The notes beneath the pieces were generated by a model. It did no database searches and had not been told where the DNA came from. It was given only the letters and a program-made list of their open reading frames with translations. A stretch of 64,000 bases of DNA from Streptomyces sp. 15-116A. GTDB taxonomy: Bacteria > Actinomycetota > Actinomycetes > Streptomycetales > Streptomycetaceae. Positions 42,931 to 51,017 of this stretch are shown here, piece by piece (the first letter of the stretch is position 1; every line of letters begins with the position of its first letter). The stretch spans positions 21,963 to 85,962 of the forward strand of contig NZ_JAOCQE010000003.1 of the NCBI RefSeq assembly GCF_025290915.1, given 5' to 3'. The translations under genes were made by a program, and so were the position numbers.

Positions 42931-43614
42931 ATGGATCCGCAGCCCTACGGCGGGTACCCGGGCCCCATGCCCCCCGAGGACGCCTACACGGCGGAACCCT
43001 TTCTTCCGGAGCGGCTCAGCCTCCCCGCTCTGCGTCAGGCCGCAGCCGCCTGCCGGGGCTGTCCGCTGCACCTGGATGCCACCCAGACGGTCTTCGGCGC
43101 CGGAGACCAAGACGCCCGCCTCATGCTCGTAGGCGAACAACCCGGTGATCAGGAGGACCGGCAAGGGAAACCCTTCGTCGGCCCCGCGGGGAAACTGCTC
43201 GACCGGGCGCTGGAGGACGCCGGGCTCGACCCGGCGGACGCGTACGTCACCAACGCCGTGAAGCACTTCAAGTTCACCCAGGCCGAACCCCGTAAGCGCC
43301 GCATTCACAAGGCGCCGTCGCTGCGGGAGATGACGGCGTGCGGGCCGTGGCTCGCGGCCGAGCTCGCCGTCGTGGAACCCGAGTTGATCGTGATTCTCGG
43401 TGCCACCGCGGGCAAGGCTCTGTTCGGATCGTCCTTCCGGGTCGGCGAGGTGCGCGGGGCGCTGCTGGAGCGGGAGATCCATGGGCGGGTGGAGAAGCTG
43501 GTGGCGACCGTCCATCCCTCCTCGGTGCTGCGGGCGCGGGACGACAAGGAGCGGCAGGCGGCGTACGAAGGGCTGGTCGCCGACCTGAAAGTGGCTGCGG
43601 AGGCACTTGGGTAA
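42931..43614 (+). CDS. udgX: UdgX-type uracil-DNA glycosylase
   Basis: A 227-aa family-4-like uracil-DNA glycosylase. Iron-sulfur ligands include C41-x-x-C44 (CRGCPL), and the active site GEQPGDQEDRQGKPFVGPAG is present. The KRRIH loop (Lys122-His126, in EPRKRRIHKAPS) defines UdgX, which becomes covalently attached to the abasic site through that His after uracil removal. The HPSSVLR motif closes the site. It would act in DNA repair. It is followed closely by an acetyltransferase gene. Confidence 0.9.
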   Translation: MDPQPYGGYPGPMPPEDAYTAEPFLPERLSLPALRQAAAACRGCPLHLDATQTVFGAGDQDARLMLVGEQPGDQEDRQGKPFVGPAGKLLDRALEDAGLDPADAYVTNAVKHFKFTQAEPRKRRIHKAPSLREMTACGPWLAAELAVVEPELIVILGATAGKALFGSSFRVGEVRGALLEREIHGRVEKLVATVHPSSVLRARDDKERQAAYEGLVADLKVAAEALG

Positions 43615-43630
43615 GGGCTAGTCTGCTTCT

Positions 43631-44155
43631 ATGCCTCTTACCTTCACGCTCGATCCCGCTGTGACCCCCGACCTCCGCGACGGCCTCCTCGATCTGTGGG
43701 CCGATGTCAGCAACGCCGGCGGTGCCGTCGGGTTCGTGCCGCCGGTGAGCCCGGAGGAGATCCGGCCGGAGCTGGTGCGGCAGTTCGCCGCCATGGAGGA
43801 GGAGCGGTCACGGCTGCTCGTCGGGTACGACGAGGAGGGGCGGGTGGCCGCCACGGCGTTCCTCACGCGCAACACGCACCGGCTGATGACCCACTGGATC
43901 TGGCTCTACACCGTGATGGTCCACCCCCGTCACCAGGGCAAGGGCTACGGGCGTGACCTGCTCGCGGCGGCCGAGCGTGCCGCTCGCGGCATGGACGGGA
44001 TCGAGGCGATCCGGCTGGCCTGCCGAGGTGGGCTGGGGCTGGAGCGCTTCTACGGGGCGTGCGGCTACAAGGAGGTCGGCCGCGTGCCGGGGGCGATCCG
44101 GGTGGCGCCGGGTGACGACCGGGACGACATCATCATGCTGCTGCCGCTGGGCTGA
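43631..44155 (+). CDS. GNAT-family N-acetyltransferase
   Basis: A 174-aa GNAT protein. Acetyl-CoA binding motif A is VMVHPRHQGKGYGRDLLAAAER (Q/R-x-x-G-x-G/A as QGKGYG, about residues 97-118). Substrate unknown. It starts 16 bases after udgX in the same direction and could be in the same transcript. Confidence 0.88.
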   Translation: MPLTFTLDPAVTPDLRDGLLDLWADVSNAGGAVGFVPPVSPEEIRPELVRQFAAMEEERSRLLVGYDEEGRVAATAFLTRNTHRLMTHWIWLYTVMVHPRHQGKGYGRDLLAAAERAARGMDGIEAIRLACRGGLGLERFYGACGYKEVGRVPGAIRVAPGDDRDDIIMLLPLG

Positions 44156-44242
44156 GCGGTCCCACCCCCCTGAAAGATCCGTCCCCCGGCATGCTTCACT
44201 GGACGGTGCCTCTTTGTGCCAGAAACGGAAGAGTGGATTGAG

Positions 44243-44542
44243 ATGCTCCGCTACACGCTGATGCGCCTCGGGATCTTCGTGGGCTGCCTCGTGGTCGTCT
44301 GGGGTCTCGTCTACTCCGGCCTCGCCCCGCGCGGCCTCGGCGACTCCAACGGCCTGTGGGTCGTGCTGCTCGCGCTGCTGATCTCGGCCCCGATCAGCTT
44401 CGTTGTGCTGCGCAAGGAGCGGGACCGTGCCTCCGAGCAGATCGTGCGGCGGGTGGACCGGGTGAAGGCGAACCTGGAGGCCAACCGCAATCAGGAGGAC
44501 GGCGCGGACGACGCCGCCCGTGCGCAGGGGCAGGCTTCGTAA
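44243..44542 (+). CDS. DUF4229 domain small membrane protein
   Basis: A 99-aa protein from ATG 44243. Two membrane helices are present (TLMRLGIFVGCLVVVWGLVY and LWVVLLALLISAPISFVVL), followed by the conserved LRKERDRASEQIVRRVDR and an acidic tail. DUF4229 proteins are common and uncharacterised in actinobacteria. A strong terminator follows. Confidence 0.88.
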   Translation: MLRYTLMRLGIFVGCLVVVWGLVYSGLAPRGLGDSNGLWVVLLALLISAPISFVVLRKERDRASEQIVRRVDRVKANLEANRNQEDGADDAARAQGQAS

Positions 44543-44571
44543 CGTCCGCCATACCGCGCGCTGAGACTGAC

Positions 44572-44608
44572 GCGCCCCGGTTTCCGAAATCACTGGGAAC
44601 CGGGGCGC
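44572..44608 (+). terminator. Terminator hairpin after DUF4229 gene
   Basis: GCGCCCCGGTTTCC and GGGAACCGGGGCGC form a stem of 13-14 pairs with a 9-base loop. There is no U tract, as is common in Streptomyces. Confidence 0.8.
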
Positions 44609-44654
44609 TTTGTCATGTGTGGGTGCTTTCTGCCTCGCGCCTGTCAAAGTAAGG

Positions 44655-44685
44655 CTTTGAGGTTCTCAAAGTTGAAGTGTTAAGG
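44655..44685 (+). promoter_or_regulatory. Promoter and inverted repeat for leader peptide/symporter
   Basis: A perfect 7-3-7 inverted repeat CTTTGAG-GTT-CTCAAAG (44655-44671) overlaps a -35-like TTGAGG (44658-44663). A -10-like TTAAGG (44680-44685) lies 16 bases downstream. The arrangement suggests a repressor site over the promoter. Confidence 0.5.
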
Positions 44686-44707
44686 TCTCGGGGTGAAGTC
44701 AGCAGCC

Positions 44708-44794
44708 GTGTTCCCCACGCCCCGGAGTGTTCCGCTCGTGGCGCGCCTGCACGTGGATCTCTGCCGGGTCGCCTCCGCGAGCTGTCGTCCCTGA
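44708..44794 (+). CDS. Cysteine-containing leader peptide (putative attenuator)
   Basis: A small frame in the untranslated leader of the symporter gene ends HVDLCRVASASCRP and stop. The pattern H-V-D-L-x-R-x-x-S-A-x-C is typical of the short streptomycete leader peptides found before sulfur and amino-acid uptake genes. In-frame starts are GTG 44693, 44708 or 44738, and I use the middle one (28 aa). Two Cys codons (44762 and 44783 areas) suggest that ribosome speed at Cys codons controls expression of the downstream transporter. Confidence 0.65.
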   Translation: MFPTPRSVPLVARLHVDLCRVASASCRP

Positions 44795-44872
44795 CGTATC
44801 GGGCGACACCACACCGTTCGCCGCGCCGCACGACCACCACGTCACAGTCCTTACGCGTCCCCTTTACGGAGC

Positions 44873-46195
44873 ATGTCCGTGTCCACGAACACGAAGTCTT
44901 TCTCGCTGCCCTTCCGGGCACCCTTCTGGGCCCAGATACTCGTCGGTCTCGTCCTGGGCGTCCTGCTCGGCTGGCTCGCCCGCAGCCAGGACATATCCTG
45001 GCTGGTCACGACTCTGGAGAAGGTCGGCGGCACCTTCATCGGCCTGCTGAAGCTGGCCGTCGCCCCGCTGGTCTTCTTCGCGATCCTGGTGTCGATCACC
45101 AATCTGCGGAAGGTCAACAACGCGGCGCGGCTGGCGTCGCGCACGCTGCTGTGGTTCATGATCACGTCGCTGATCGCGGTGGCCATCGGCCTCGCCATCG
45201 GACTGGTCACCAACCCGGGCGCCGGTACCGGGCTCACCCCGAAGGACGGGGCGAAGCCCGATGACACCGGGTCCTGGATCGACTTCCTCACCGGCATCGT
45301 GCCGACGGACGTCATCACGCCGTTCACCCAGCTGAACGTGCTGCAGATCGTCTTCATGGCCGCCGTCGCCGGTATCGCGGCGCTGCAGCTCGGTGAGAAG
45401 GCCCAGCCGATCCTCACGCTGAGCGAGTCCGTGCTGGAGCTGCTGCAGAAGGCGCTGTGGTGGGTCATCCGGCTCGCCCCGCTCGGCACGGTGGGTCTGA
45501 TCGGCAACGCCATCGCCACGTACGGCTGGGACCTGATCGGCAAGTACGCCACGTTCACCGCCGACATCTACGTCGGCTGCCTGATCGTGCTGTTCGGTGT
45601 GTACCCGGCGCTGCTCGCCGGTGTGGCCAAGGTGAACCCGCTGCAGTTCTTCAAGGGCGCCTGGCCCGCGATCCAGCTGGCGTTCGTGTCGAGGTCGTCG
45701 GTGGGCACCATGCCGCTGACGCAGAAGGTGACCGAGCGGCTGGGCGTGCCGAAGGAGTACGCGTCGTTCGCGGTGCCGTTCGGCGCGACGACCAAGATGG
45801 ACGGCTGCGCCGCCATCTACCCGGCGATCGCCGCGATCTTCGTCGCGCAGATCTTCGACATCCAGCTGGGCGTCGGTGACTACCTGCTGATCGCGTTCGT
45901 GTCGGTGGTCGGCTCGGCCGCGACCGCCGGTCTCACCGGCGCGACGGTCATGCTGACGCTGACCCTGTCCACGCTGGGGCTGCCGATGGAGGGCGTGGGC
46001 CTGCTGCTGGCCATCGACCCGATCCTCGACATGATCCGTACCGCGACGAACGTCGCCGGGCAGGCGCTGGTGCCGGTCATCGTCTCGGCCCGGGAGAAGC
46101 TGCTGGACCGCGAGGCCTACGACACGGTGCATGCGTCGCCGGTGGACGAGGCGCCGGCGGAGGGCGACCGCGAGCCGGTTGCGGCTGCGGCCTGA
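44873..46195 (+). CDS. Dicarboxylate/amino acid:cation symporter (DAACS family), possible cystine transporter
   Basis: A 440-aa sodium/proton symporter of the GltP/TcyP type. The Ser-rich hairpin SRSSVGTMPLTQ and the sodium-binding helix PFGATTKMDGCAAIY and IDPILDMIRTATNVAG are clear. Substrates in the family are glutamate, aspartate, C4-dicarboxylates or cystine. The Cys-coded leader peptide just upstream makes cystine a reasonable guess (inference). ATG 44873 follows ACGGAGC. An inverted repeat terminates the gene. Confidence 0.88.
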   Translation: MSVSTNTKSFSLPFRAPFWAQILVGLVLGVLLGWLARSQDISWLVTTLEKVGGTFIGLLKLAVAPLVFFAILVSITNLRKVNNAARLASRTLLWFMITSLIAVAIGLAIGLVTNPGAGTGLTPKDGAKPDDTGSWIDFLTGIVPTDVITPFTQLNVLQIVFMAAVAGIAALQLGEKAQPILTLSESVLELLQKALWWVIRLAPLGTVGLIGNAIATYGWDLIGKYATFTADIYVGCLIVLFGVYPALLAGVAKVNPLQFFKGAWPAIQLAFVSRSSVGTMPLTQKVTERLGVPKEYASFAVPFGATTKMDGCAAIYPAIAAIFVAQIFDIQLGVGDYLLIAFVSVVGSAATAGLTGATVMLTLTLSTLGLPMEGVGLLLAIDPILDMIRTATNVAGQALVPVIVSAREKLLDREAYDTVHASPVDEAPAEGDREPVAAAA

Positions 46196-46199
46196 CGGT

Positions 46200-46309
46200 C
46201 GGGACGGGGCGGTGGTGGCCGTCCTCGGTCCGGCGCGACATCGGTCGCTTGACGAGGGACCGGTGTTGACGCGCCGGCCACTGCGGGCGGACACCACCGC
46301 CCCGTCCCG
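46200..46309. terminator. Long-loop inverted repeat between convergent genes
   Basis: CGGGACGGGGCGGTGGT (46200-46216) is the exact complement of 46293-46309. The 76-base interior holds further self-complementary sequence. It lies between the convergent symporter and SDR genes and probably stops transcription from both sides. Confidence 0.65.
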
Positions 46310-46344
46310 TTGCCGTCGTGGGCGGGTGTGGCACGCAGAACCGG

Positions 46345-47043
46345 CTAGTTGATCTGGCCGACCGGTCGCATGGTGATGTGGTTGATGTCCACGCCTTCTG
46401 GCTGGTTGAGGGCGAAGGCGATCGCGTCGGCGATCTGTACGGCCGTCATGGTCGGAGCGTCGTCGGGGCGTCCGCCGCGGTTGTCCCAGAAGGGCGTGTC
46501 CACCATCCCGGGGGCGACGAGGGTGACGCCGACGCCGTCCTGGGTGACCAGCAAGCGGGTGTTCTCGGCCAGGGCGTGGGCGGCCCACTTGGTGACCGAA
46601 TACAGATTGCCGGGGGTGTTCTTGACGCCGGCGACGGAGCCGACGATGACGATGCGGCCCCGGGACTCCTTGAGGTGCGGAAGAGTCTCCCGTACCAGCA
46701 GCGCGGGGCCCAGGACGTTGGTGAGGACCATGGCACGCATGGCCTCCGGGGTGTGTTCCGTCAGGATGCCGGGCAGGGAGAACCCGGCGTTGGCGATGAC
46801 GTTGTCCAGCCGGCCCCAGGCCTGCAGGGTCTGTCGTACGGCAGAGGCGACGTGGCTGTCGTCACTGGTGTCGCCAGGGATGGTCATCAGCCGGTCTCCG
46901 GCTCCGGCGGCGGCCGAGAAGGCCGAGAGCCGGTCGGCGTCGCGTGCGGTGACGGCGACGCGGTGACCCTGCTTGAGCAGGGTGCGTGCGGTGGCGGCGC
47001 CGATGCCGGTCGAGCCGCCCGTGATCAGAGTGACGGGTTCCAC
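46345..47043 (-). CDS. Short-chain dehydrogenase/reductase
   Basis: A 232-aa classical SDR. NAD(P) loop TGGSTGIGAATA, NAG motif (NVIANAGFS), catalytic Ser in VGSVAGVKN and Y-x-x-x-K in YSVTKWAAH are all intact. GTG 47043 has GAGGAGG about eight bases upstream. It overlaps the end of the VOC gene and is the last gene of the run VOC-SDR on this strand. Likely an NADPH-dependent carbonyl reductase; substrate unknown. Confidence 0.9.
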   Translation of the reverse strand: MEPVTLITGGSTGIGAATARTLLKQGHRVAVTARDADRLSAFSAAAGAGDRLMTIPGDTSDDSHVASAVRQTLQAWGRLDNVIANAGFSLPGILTEHTPEAMRAMVLTNVLGPALLVRETLPHLKESRGRIVIVGSVAGVKNTPGNLYSVTKWAAHALAENTRLLVTQDGVGVTLVAPGMVDTPFWDNRGGRPDDAPTMTAVQIADAIAFALNQPEGVDINHITMRPVGQIN

Positions 47044-47495
47044 GGGTGAGCCTCCTCGTTGATGGCGGGCATGGGGGGCCCGCCGGCGTTCCATGCGTCG
47101 ATGAATGAGGGCTGGCGCGATATGTCGACCAGCTCGATGTCGGCGCCGATCCCGGGGACACGGTGGTAGGCGAACGGGCGGCCGTAGGGGCAGCCCGAGA
47201 ACTCCTCGCGCATCCCGTGGGCGGTGAGGCGTTCGCTGCCGGCTTCGATGTCGGAGGTCCAGAAGCCGATGTGGTGGAACGCGGGCTTGCGGGTGTCCCC
47301 CCAAGGCCCGCCCGGGGGCGCCTCGATCAGCTCGATGAACGGGGCGCCGCCCTGGGTGAAGACGATCCGGTAGTCCCACTCGCCGATGGCGGCCCGCACC
47401 GGCTCATGCCAGGTGACCGCTGCGGCCGTGGCGAGGTCGCGCATGGCGGCTTCCAGGTCCGGGACGGTGAAGCACACGTGGTACAGGCCGCTCAC
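47025..47495 (-). CDS. VOC (glyoxalase/dioxygenase fold) family protein
   Basis: A 156-aa protein with two beta-alpha-beta-beta-beta units: the first starts GLYHVCFTVPDLEAAMRDLA and the second FHHIGFWTSDIEAGSERLTA. Metal-type residues are His in LYHVCF, Glu in FIELIEAP, His in HHIGFW and Glu in DIELVDI, as in glyoxalase I-like enzymes. GTG 47495 overlaps the MFS stop (GTGA) and the end overlaps the SDR gene. Context with several DJ-1 proteins suggests reactive-carbonyl chemistry, but this is inference. Confidence 0.87.
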   Translation of the reverse strand: MSGLYHVCFTVPDLEAAMRDLATAAAVTWHEPVRAAIGEWDYRIVFTQGGAPFIELIEAPPGGPWGDTRKPAFHHIGFWTSDIEAGSERLTAHGMREEFSGCPYGRPFAYHRVPGIGADIELVDISRQPSFIDAWNAGGPPMPAINEEAHPWNPSL

Positions 47496-48694
47496 ACGCT
47501 CTCCTTGACCGGCTCGGTCGTCCGGGCGCTCGGCGCGGGGAAGGCATGGCGGCGGGCGCCGATCGCGAGGGCGAGCGCGAGTGCGAAGACGGCGAAGGAC
47601 ACCCAGGGCAGCGTGGCCACATCGGACAGGCCGAGGCTCAGGCCGCCGGCGACGGAACCGAGGGACATGCCCGCGTTGAGAACGGTCACGATCATCGCTT
47701 GGGCCACCTCGGCGGCGGACCCGGCCGCTCTGGCGGACGCCGCCTGGAACATGGTCGGAGCGAGGCCCAGCGCGAAACCCCAGGCGGCGGTGGTGACGAC
47801 GACGATCCAGGCGTGAGTGCCGGCGACCGCGAAGACCGCCATACAGGCGGTGAACAGGCCGAGCGTGCCGACGACCACGGCGCGCAGGTTCTTGTCGATG
47901 AATGCTCCCGCGGTGAACAACCCGGCCATGGCCGCGATGCCGAAGGCGAGGAGGACGACGTCCACGTGCTCGCCCAGGTCGGCCCGTTCCAGGTACGGGG
48001 CGACGTAGGTGTAGAGGTTCATATGGCCGACTTCGAACAGCAGCGCGGCGGTGAGGATGGCGGCCAGCCCCGGCAGCAGGAACACCCGGCGCAGCGGGAG
48101 CCGGGTGCTTGCCGGTTCCCCGGGGAGGGCAGTGACGGTGCCCTGGATCCACACGGCCACGATCAGGGCGAGGCCGCCGATGACGGCGAACGTGTAGCGC
48201 CACCCGATGGCGTCGCCCGCCCAGGTGCCGACCGGCACGCCGAAGGCCAGCGCCGTGGGCACGCCGGCCATCGACACGGCCAGGGCGCGGCCTTTGAGCG
48301 GCTCGTCGACCAGGCGCATGGCGTATCCGGCGATCATCGCCCACTGGACACCGGCGGCCATGCCGGCGAGGGCGCGAGCGGTCATGGTGAGGGCGTAGCT
48401 GGATGAGACCGCGGTGAGGACGTTGACCAGGGCGACCGCGGCGACGGTGGCGACCAGCACGGGCCTGCGGGGCAGTCCGCGGGTGAGTGTGGTCAGGGGT
48501 ATGGCCGCGATGACGGAGCCGGCCGCGTAGACCGTCAGAAGCTGCCCGGCCTGTGCTTCGGACACGGACAGGCCGTCGCTGAGGTGCGGAAGCAGGCCGG
48601 CCGGCACGGTTTCGGTGAGCATGGTGAGAAACCCCGCCGTCGCGAGTGCGAGCAGGGCTGAAAGCGGAAGGCGGTTGTCGGAACGTGATGTCAC
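47492..48694 (-). CDS. MFS transporter (DHA1/arabinose-efflux type)
   Basis: About 400 aa with 12 predicted helices. Motifs include LTRGLPRRPVLVATVAAVAL after helix 2 and ARALAGMAAGVQWAMIAGYA. Start taken as GTG 48694. A much longer frame upstream is a compositional artefact that crosses the next gene antiparallel. It begins an overlapping three-gene run with the VOC and SDR genes and would move the product or substrate of this cluster. Confidence 0.88.
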   Translation of the reverse strand: MTSRSDNRLPLSALLALATAGFLTMLTETVPAGLLPHLSDGLSVSEAQAGQLLTVYAAGSVIAAIPLTTLTRGLPRRPVLVATVAAVALVNVLTAVSSSYALTMTARALAGMAAGVQWAMIAGYAMRLVDEPLKGRALAVSMAGVPTALAFGVPVGTWAGDAIGWRYTFAVIGGLALIVAVWIQGTVTALPGEPASTRLPLRRVFLLPGLAAILTAALLFEVGHMNLYTYVAPYLERADLGEHVDVVLLAFGIAAMAGLFTAGAFIDKNLRAVVVGTLGLFTACMAVFAVAGTHAWIVVVTTAAWGFALGLAPTMFQAASARAAGSAAEVAQAMIVTVLNAGMSLGSVAGGLSLGLSDVATLPWVSFAVFALALALAIGARRHAFPAPSARTTEPVKESV

Positions 48695-48804
48695 GGCTGT
48701 GACGTTCCCCCTTGGTGTGGTGGAGCCGGACCCTCGCTGAGCGAGGTGGCGCCGGAACCCGGCGGTCATCGGGGCACGGGTTCCGGCGATCGACCGTAGT
48801 GGCG

Positions 48805-49950
48805 TCAGACGCCGTTGGTGTTGATGAAGCGTGGGCCGTAGAAAACGGGCTGGTTCAGATCGGTGTAGCGGGCAAGGGTCGCGAACTCGTCCGGGTACAG
48901 GCTCTCGAGTGCCTGGACGGCGGCGCCCGGGACCTGGTGGCGCATGATGTTGAAGCAGGACCGGACACGCATCTGGTCCATCTGTGTCACCGCGGCCCCG
49001 AGCGAGGGCCACCAGGTCTCGACGGGTCCGTTCCACGCCCGGTCCAGGGCGTCCATCATCAGCGTGTACGCGTCGTCGAACCCCTCGAGTTCCTTGCGGA
49101 CCTCGGCTGCGTCGGGGTCCAGGGTGAGAAGCCCGGCATAGCCGTCGGAGGGGACGGCGAGGGTGTTGATGACGACCGGCCAGACGATCTCCTCGCCCCG
49201 GAAGAAGTCCGGTTCGTTCTGCTGGTCGATCGAGGCTCCGTCGTCCGGGGCGAGGTAGCGGCGGCCGTAACGGAGTTCGGCGAAGCGGGCGTAGTGCGAG
49301 CCCTCCTTCTGGAAGTCGACGCCCGCTTCGACGGTTCCCTCGCCCTCGCCCTCGCCCTGTTCGGTGATGATGTCCAGGCCGTGATGGAACTTCTCCACCG
49401 GGTCGACGCCCTCCTCCGGGGCGAAGGTGAGATAGCCCAGGTTGCCGCCCACCTGGTTGGCCGGTCCACCGCATTCGACCGCGCGGCGTACGGCGTCCTT
49501 GTGGGAGTCGATGGCCTCCCGGACGGCGTCGTAGAAGGCGCCGATGGTCGGGTAGGGCGTGTTGCGCCGACGGGAGTTGAGCATGAACGCCGGTGCTTCC
49601 AGGCGCATGAAGTTCTCCAGCGAGCGCGGCGAGAGCTGGGCCAGGACGACCGGCAGGTCCGGGGCCACTCCGCCGGGCAGGCCCCGGGTCGCGTACTTCG
49701 GGGCGAGCGTGCGGATTCGGGGTCGGCCGCCGAGCGCGGCGACCATGTTGGCGGCGATGGCCATGTGGACCATCTCCTCCATGAGCACGCTGCGGATCGT
49801 GTTGTACGAGGGGTAGTTCTGCACCTCCAGCGAGTACATGGCCGCGCAGTACAGCGGCATCGTCGAGTGCTCCAGCGCCACGGCGGTCTGAAGCGCTCCG
49901 CGTATCCAGTCGACGTCCCGCAGCGCTACGGGTGTGACCTGGGCGGTCAT
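48805..49950 (-). CDS. Ferritin-like diiron protein (iminophenyl-pyruvate dimer synthase-type domain)
   Basis: A 381-aa protein. Diiron helices are ALEHSTMPLYCAAMY (Glu-His near residue 27), MEEMVHMAIAANM (Glu-Glu-x-x-His near 59) and KEGSHYARFAELRYG (Glu-x-x-His). This pattern fits the ferritin-like domain found in VioB/RebD-associated and related natural-product proteins. The C-terminal 130 residues (TLMMDALDRAW...MDQMRVRSCFNIMRHQVPGA) are helical and uncharacterised. ATG 49950 lies 20 bases from the DJ-1 gene stop. Possibly an oxidase for an imine or aldehyde intermediate. Confidence 0.75.
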   Translation of the reverse strand: MTAQVTPVALRDVDWIRGALQTAVALEHSTMPLYCAAMYSLEVQNYPSYNTIRSVLMEEMVHMAIAANMVAALGGRPRIRTLAPKYATRGLPGGVAPDLPVVLAQLSPRSLENFMRLEAPAFMLNSRRRNTPYPTIGAFYDAVREAIDSHKDAVRRAVECGGPANQVGGNLGYLTFAPEEGVDPVEKFHHGLDIITEQGEGEGEGTVEAGVDFQKEGSHYARFAELRYGRRYLAPDDGASIDQQNEPDFFRGEEIVWPVVINTLAVPSDGYAGLLTLDPDAAEVRKELEGFDDAYTLMMDALDRAWNGPVETWWPSLGAAVTQMDQMRVRSCFNIMRHQVPGAAVQALESLYPDEFATLARYTDLNQPVFYGPRFINTNGV

Positions 49951-49970
49951 GGGCGGCCTCCCGCGAACGG

Positions 49971-50777
49971 TCAGAGGCTGTCGTCGGCCTTGGCCGGGAA
50001 CAGCATCGGCTGGAACAGATCCTGGAAAGAGGTCTCCAGTTCGGGGTGGTGGTAGAACTCCGGGCCCTGTTCCTCGAAGATCGCGTCGCCTATGCCGCCG
50101 TAGGTGTCGAACATCATCGCCACGATGGTGCCGACCTCGCGTCCGAAATAGTGGGCCACCAGGGCGACGGCGCCGCCGTTGATGCCGTAGGACCCGGTGA
50201 ACGTCCAGATGCGGGAGGACGGGTTGGCCACCCACATGCGCCGGTTCTCGGGCACGTTGAAACCTTCCTCACGCATACCGCGGGCAATCGCGGATACGGA
50301 GGTGACCGCCTCGTCGTTGACGATGCCGGCGCGCACGATCGCACCGACGCCCGAGCAGTTCGCGGCGATGATCCTCCCGGCCTCGTGGTGCCTGCGGATC
50401 GCCTTGAGCACTCGCTCGTCGGAGAGGAGGGCGCCGGAGCCGACACCGCCGGGGACGTAGAAGATGTCGAACAGGTCGTCCTCGCCGAGCACCCCGTCCG
50501 GGACGACGTTGGTCCCCATCTGCATCTTGATCACACCTGGCTCGAGGGAGACCAGCCGCACGTCCAGGTCGCGGGGTGCGGCCTCCCGCTGCCAGGGCGC
50601 GATGGAGCCGTTCAGCACCATGGCGGTGCCCTTGAAGATCTCGGTCGGGGTCAGGCAGTCCTGCTCGGAGACGGACTCGTAGCCGAGGACGCCGATGGAG
50701 TCGATCTGCGTAGTGATCGTGCCCGGTACGGGCTGCGGCTCGGGCCGGCGTCCGCGCACAGGAGTAGGAGTGCTCAC
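49971..50777 (-). CDS. DJ-1/PfpI family protein (first of three)
   Basis: A 268-aa protein of the DJ-1/ThiJ/PfpI superfamily. The nucleophile elbow is AANCSGVGAIV with Cys, preceded by FDIFYVPGGVGSG. The overall form is closest to the isonitrile-hydratase/AraC-sensor-like branch rather than to PfpI proteases. The N-terminal 25 residues are Pro/Arg-rich. It begins the minus-strand operon from a 240-bp divergent promoter region shared with the cupin gene. Confidence 0.82.
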   Translation of the reverse strand: MSTPTPVRGRRPEPQPVPGTITTQIDSIGVLGYESVSEQDCLTPTEIFKGTAMVLNGSIAPWQREAAPRDLDVRLVSLEPGVIKMQMGTNVVPDGVLGEDDLFDIFYVPGGVGSGALLSDERVLKAIRRHHEAGRIIAANCSGVGAIVRAGIVNDEAVTSVSAIARGMREEGFNVPENRRMWVANPSSRIWTFTGSYGINGGAVALVAHYFGREVGTIVAMMFDTYGGIGDAIFEEQGPEFYHHPELETSFQDLFQPMLFPAKADDSL

Positions 50778-50870
50778 GGTGTGTCACCCTTCGCTTGAGT
50801 AAAAGCGGCTGAAGGCGTCCGGTCGTGGGACGGCCCGGTACCGACCCTCACACCGGCCGACACCTGGGTT

Positions 50871-50952
50871 CAAATAAGGACAAGAGCAGGGGGCCATCAC
50901 CGTGCTGCGGTGCGCTCATGCCGTTATTCCTGACCGCGTCGTTCCTTATTTG
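50871..50952. promoter_or_regulatory. Paired inverted sites in the divergent DJ-1/cupin promoter region
   Basis: CAAATAAGGA (50871-50880) and its exact complement TCCTTATTTG (50943-50952) are separated by 62 bases in the gap between divergent transcripts. They are A/T-rich islands in 70%-GC DNA. Their spacing of about eight helical turns would suit two regulator dimers, for example of the LysR protein encoded at 54176. Confidence 0.5.
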
Positions 50953-51017
50953 GCTCCGCGTCAGCTCCTGCCTAGGTTCGTTGTCGGCCGGGGACACCAG
51001 GCCACGAAGGGGGATTC

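Noticed and set aside
48695..49474. MFS gene extended upstream to 660 aa
   Set aside because: The extension crosses the ferritin-like gene in another frame with Pro/Arg/Gly-rich nonsense. The transporter helices start after 48694.
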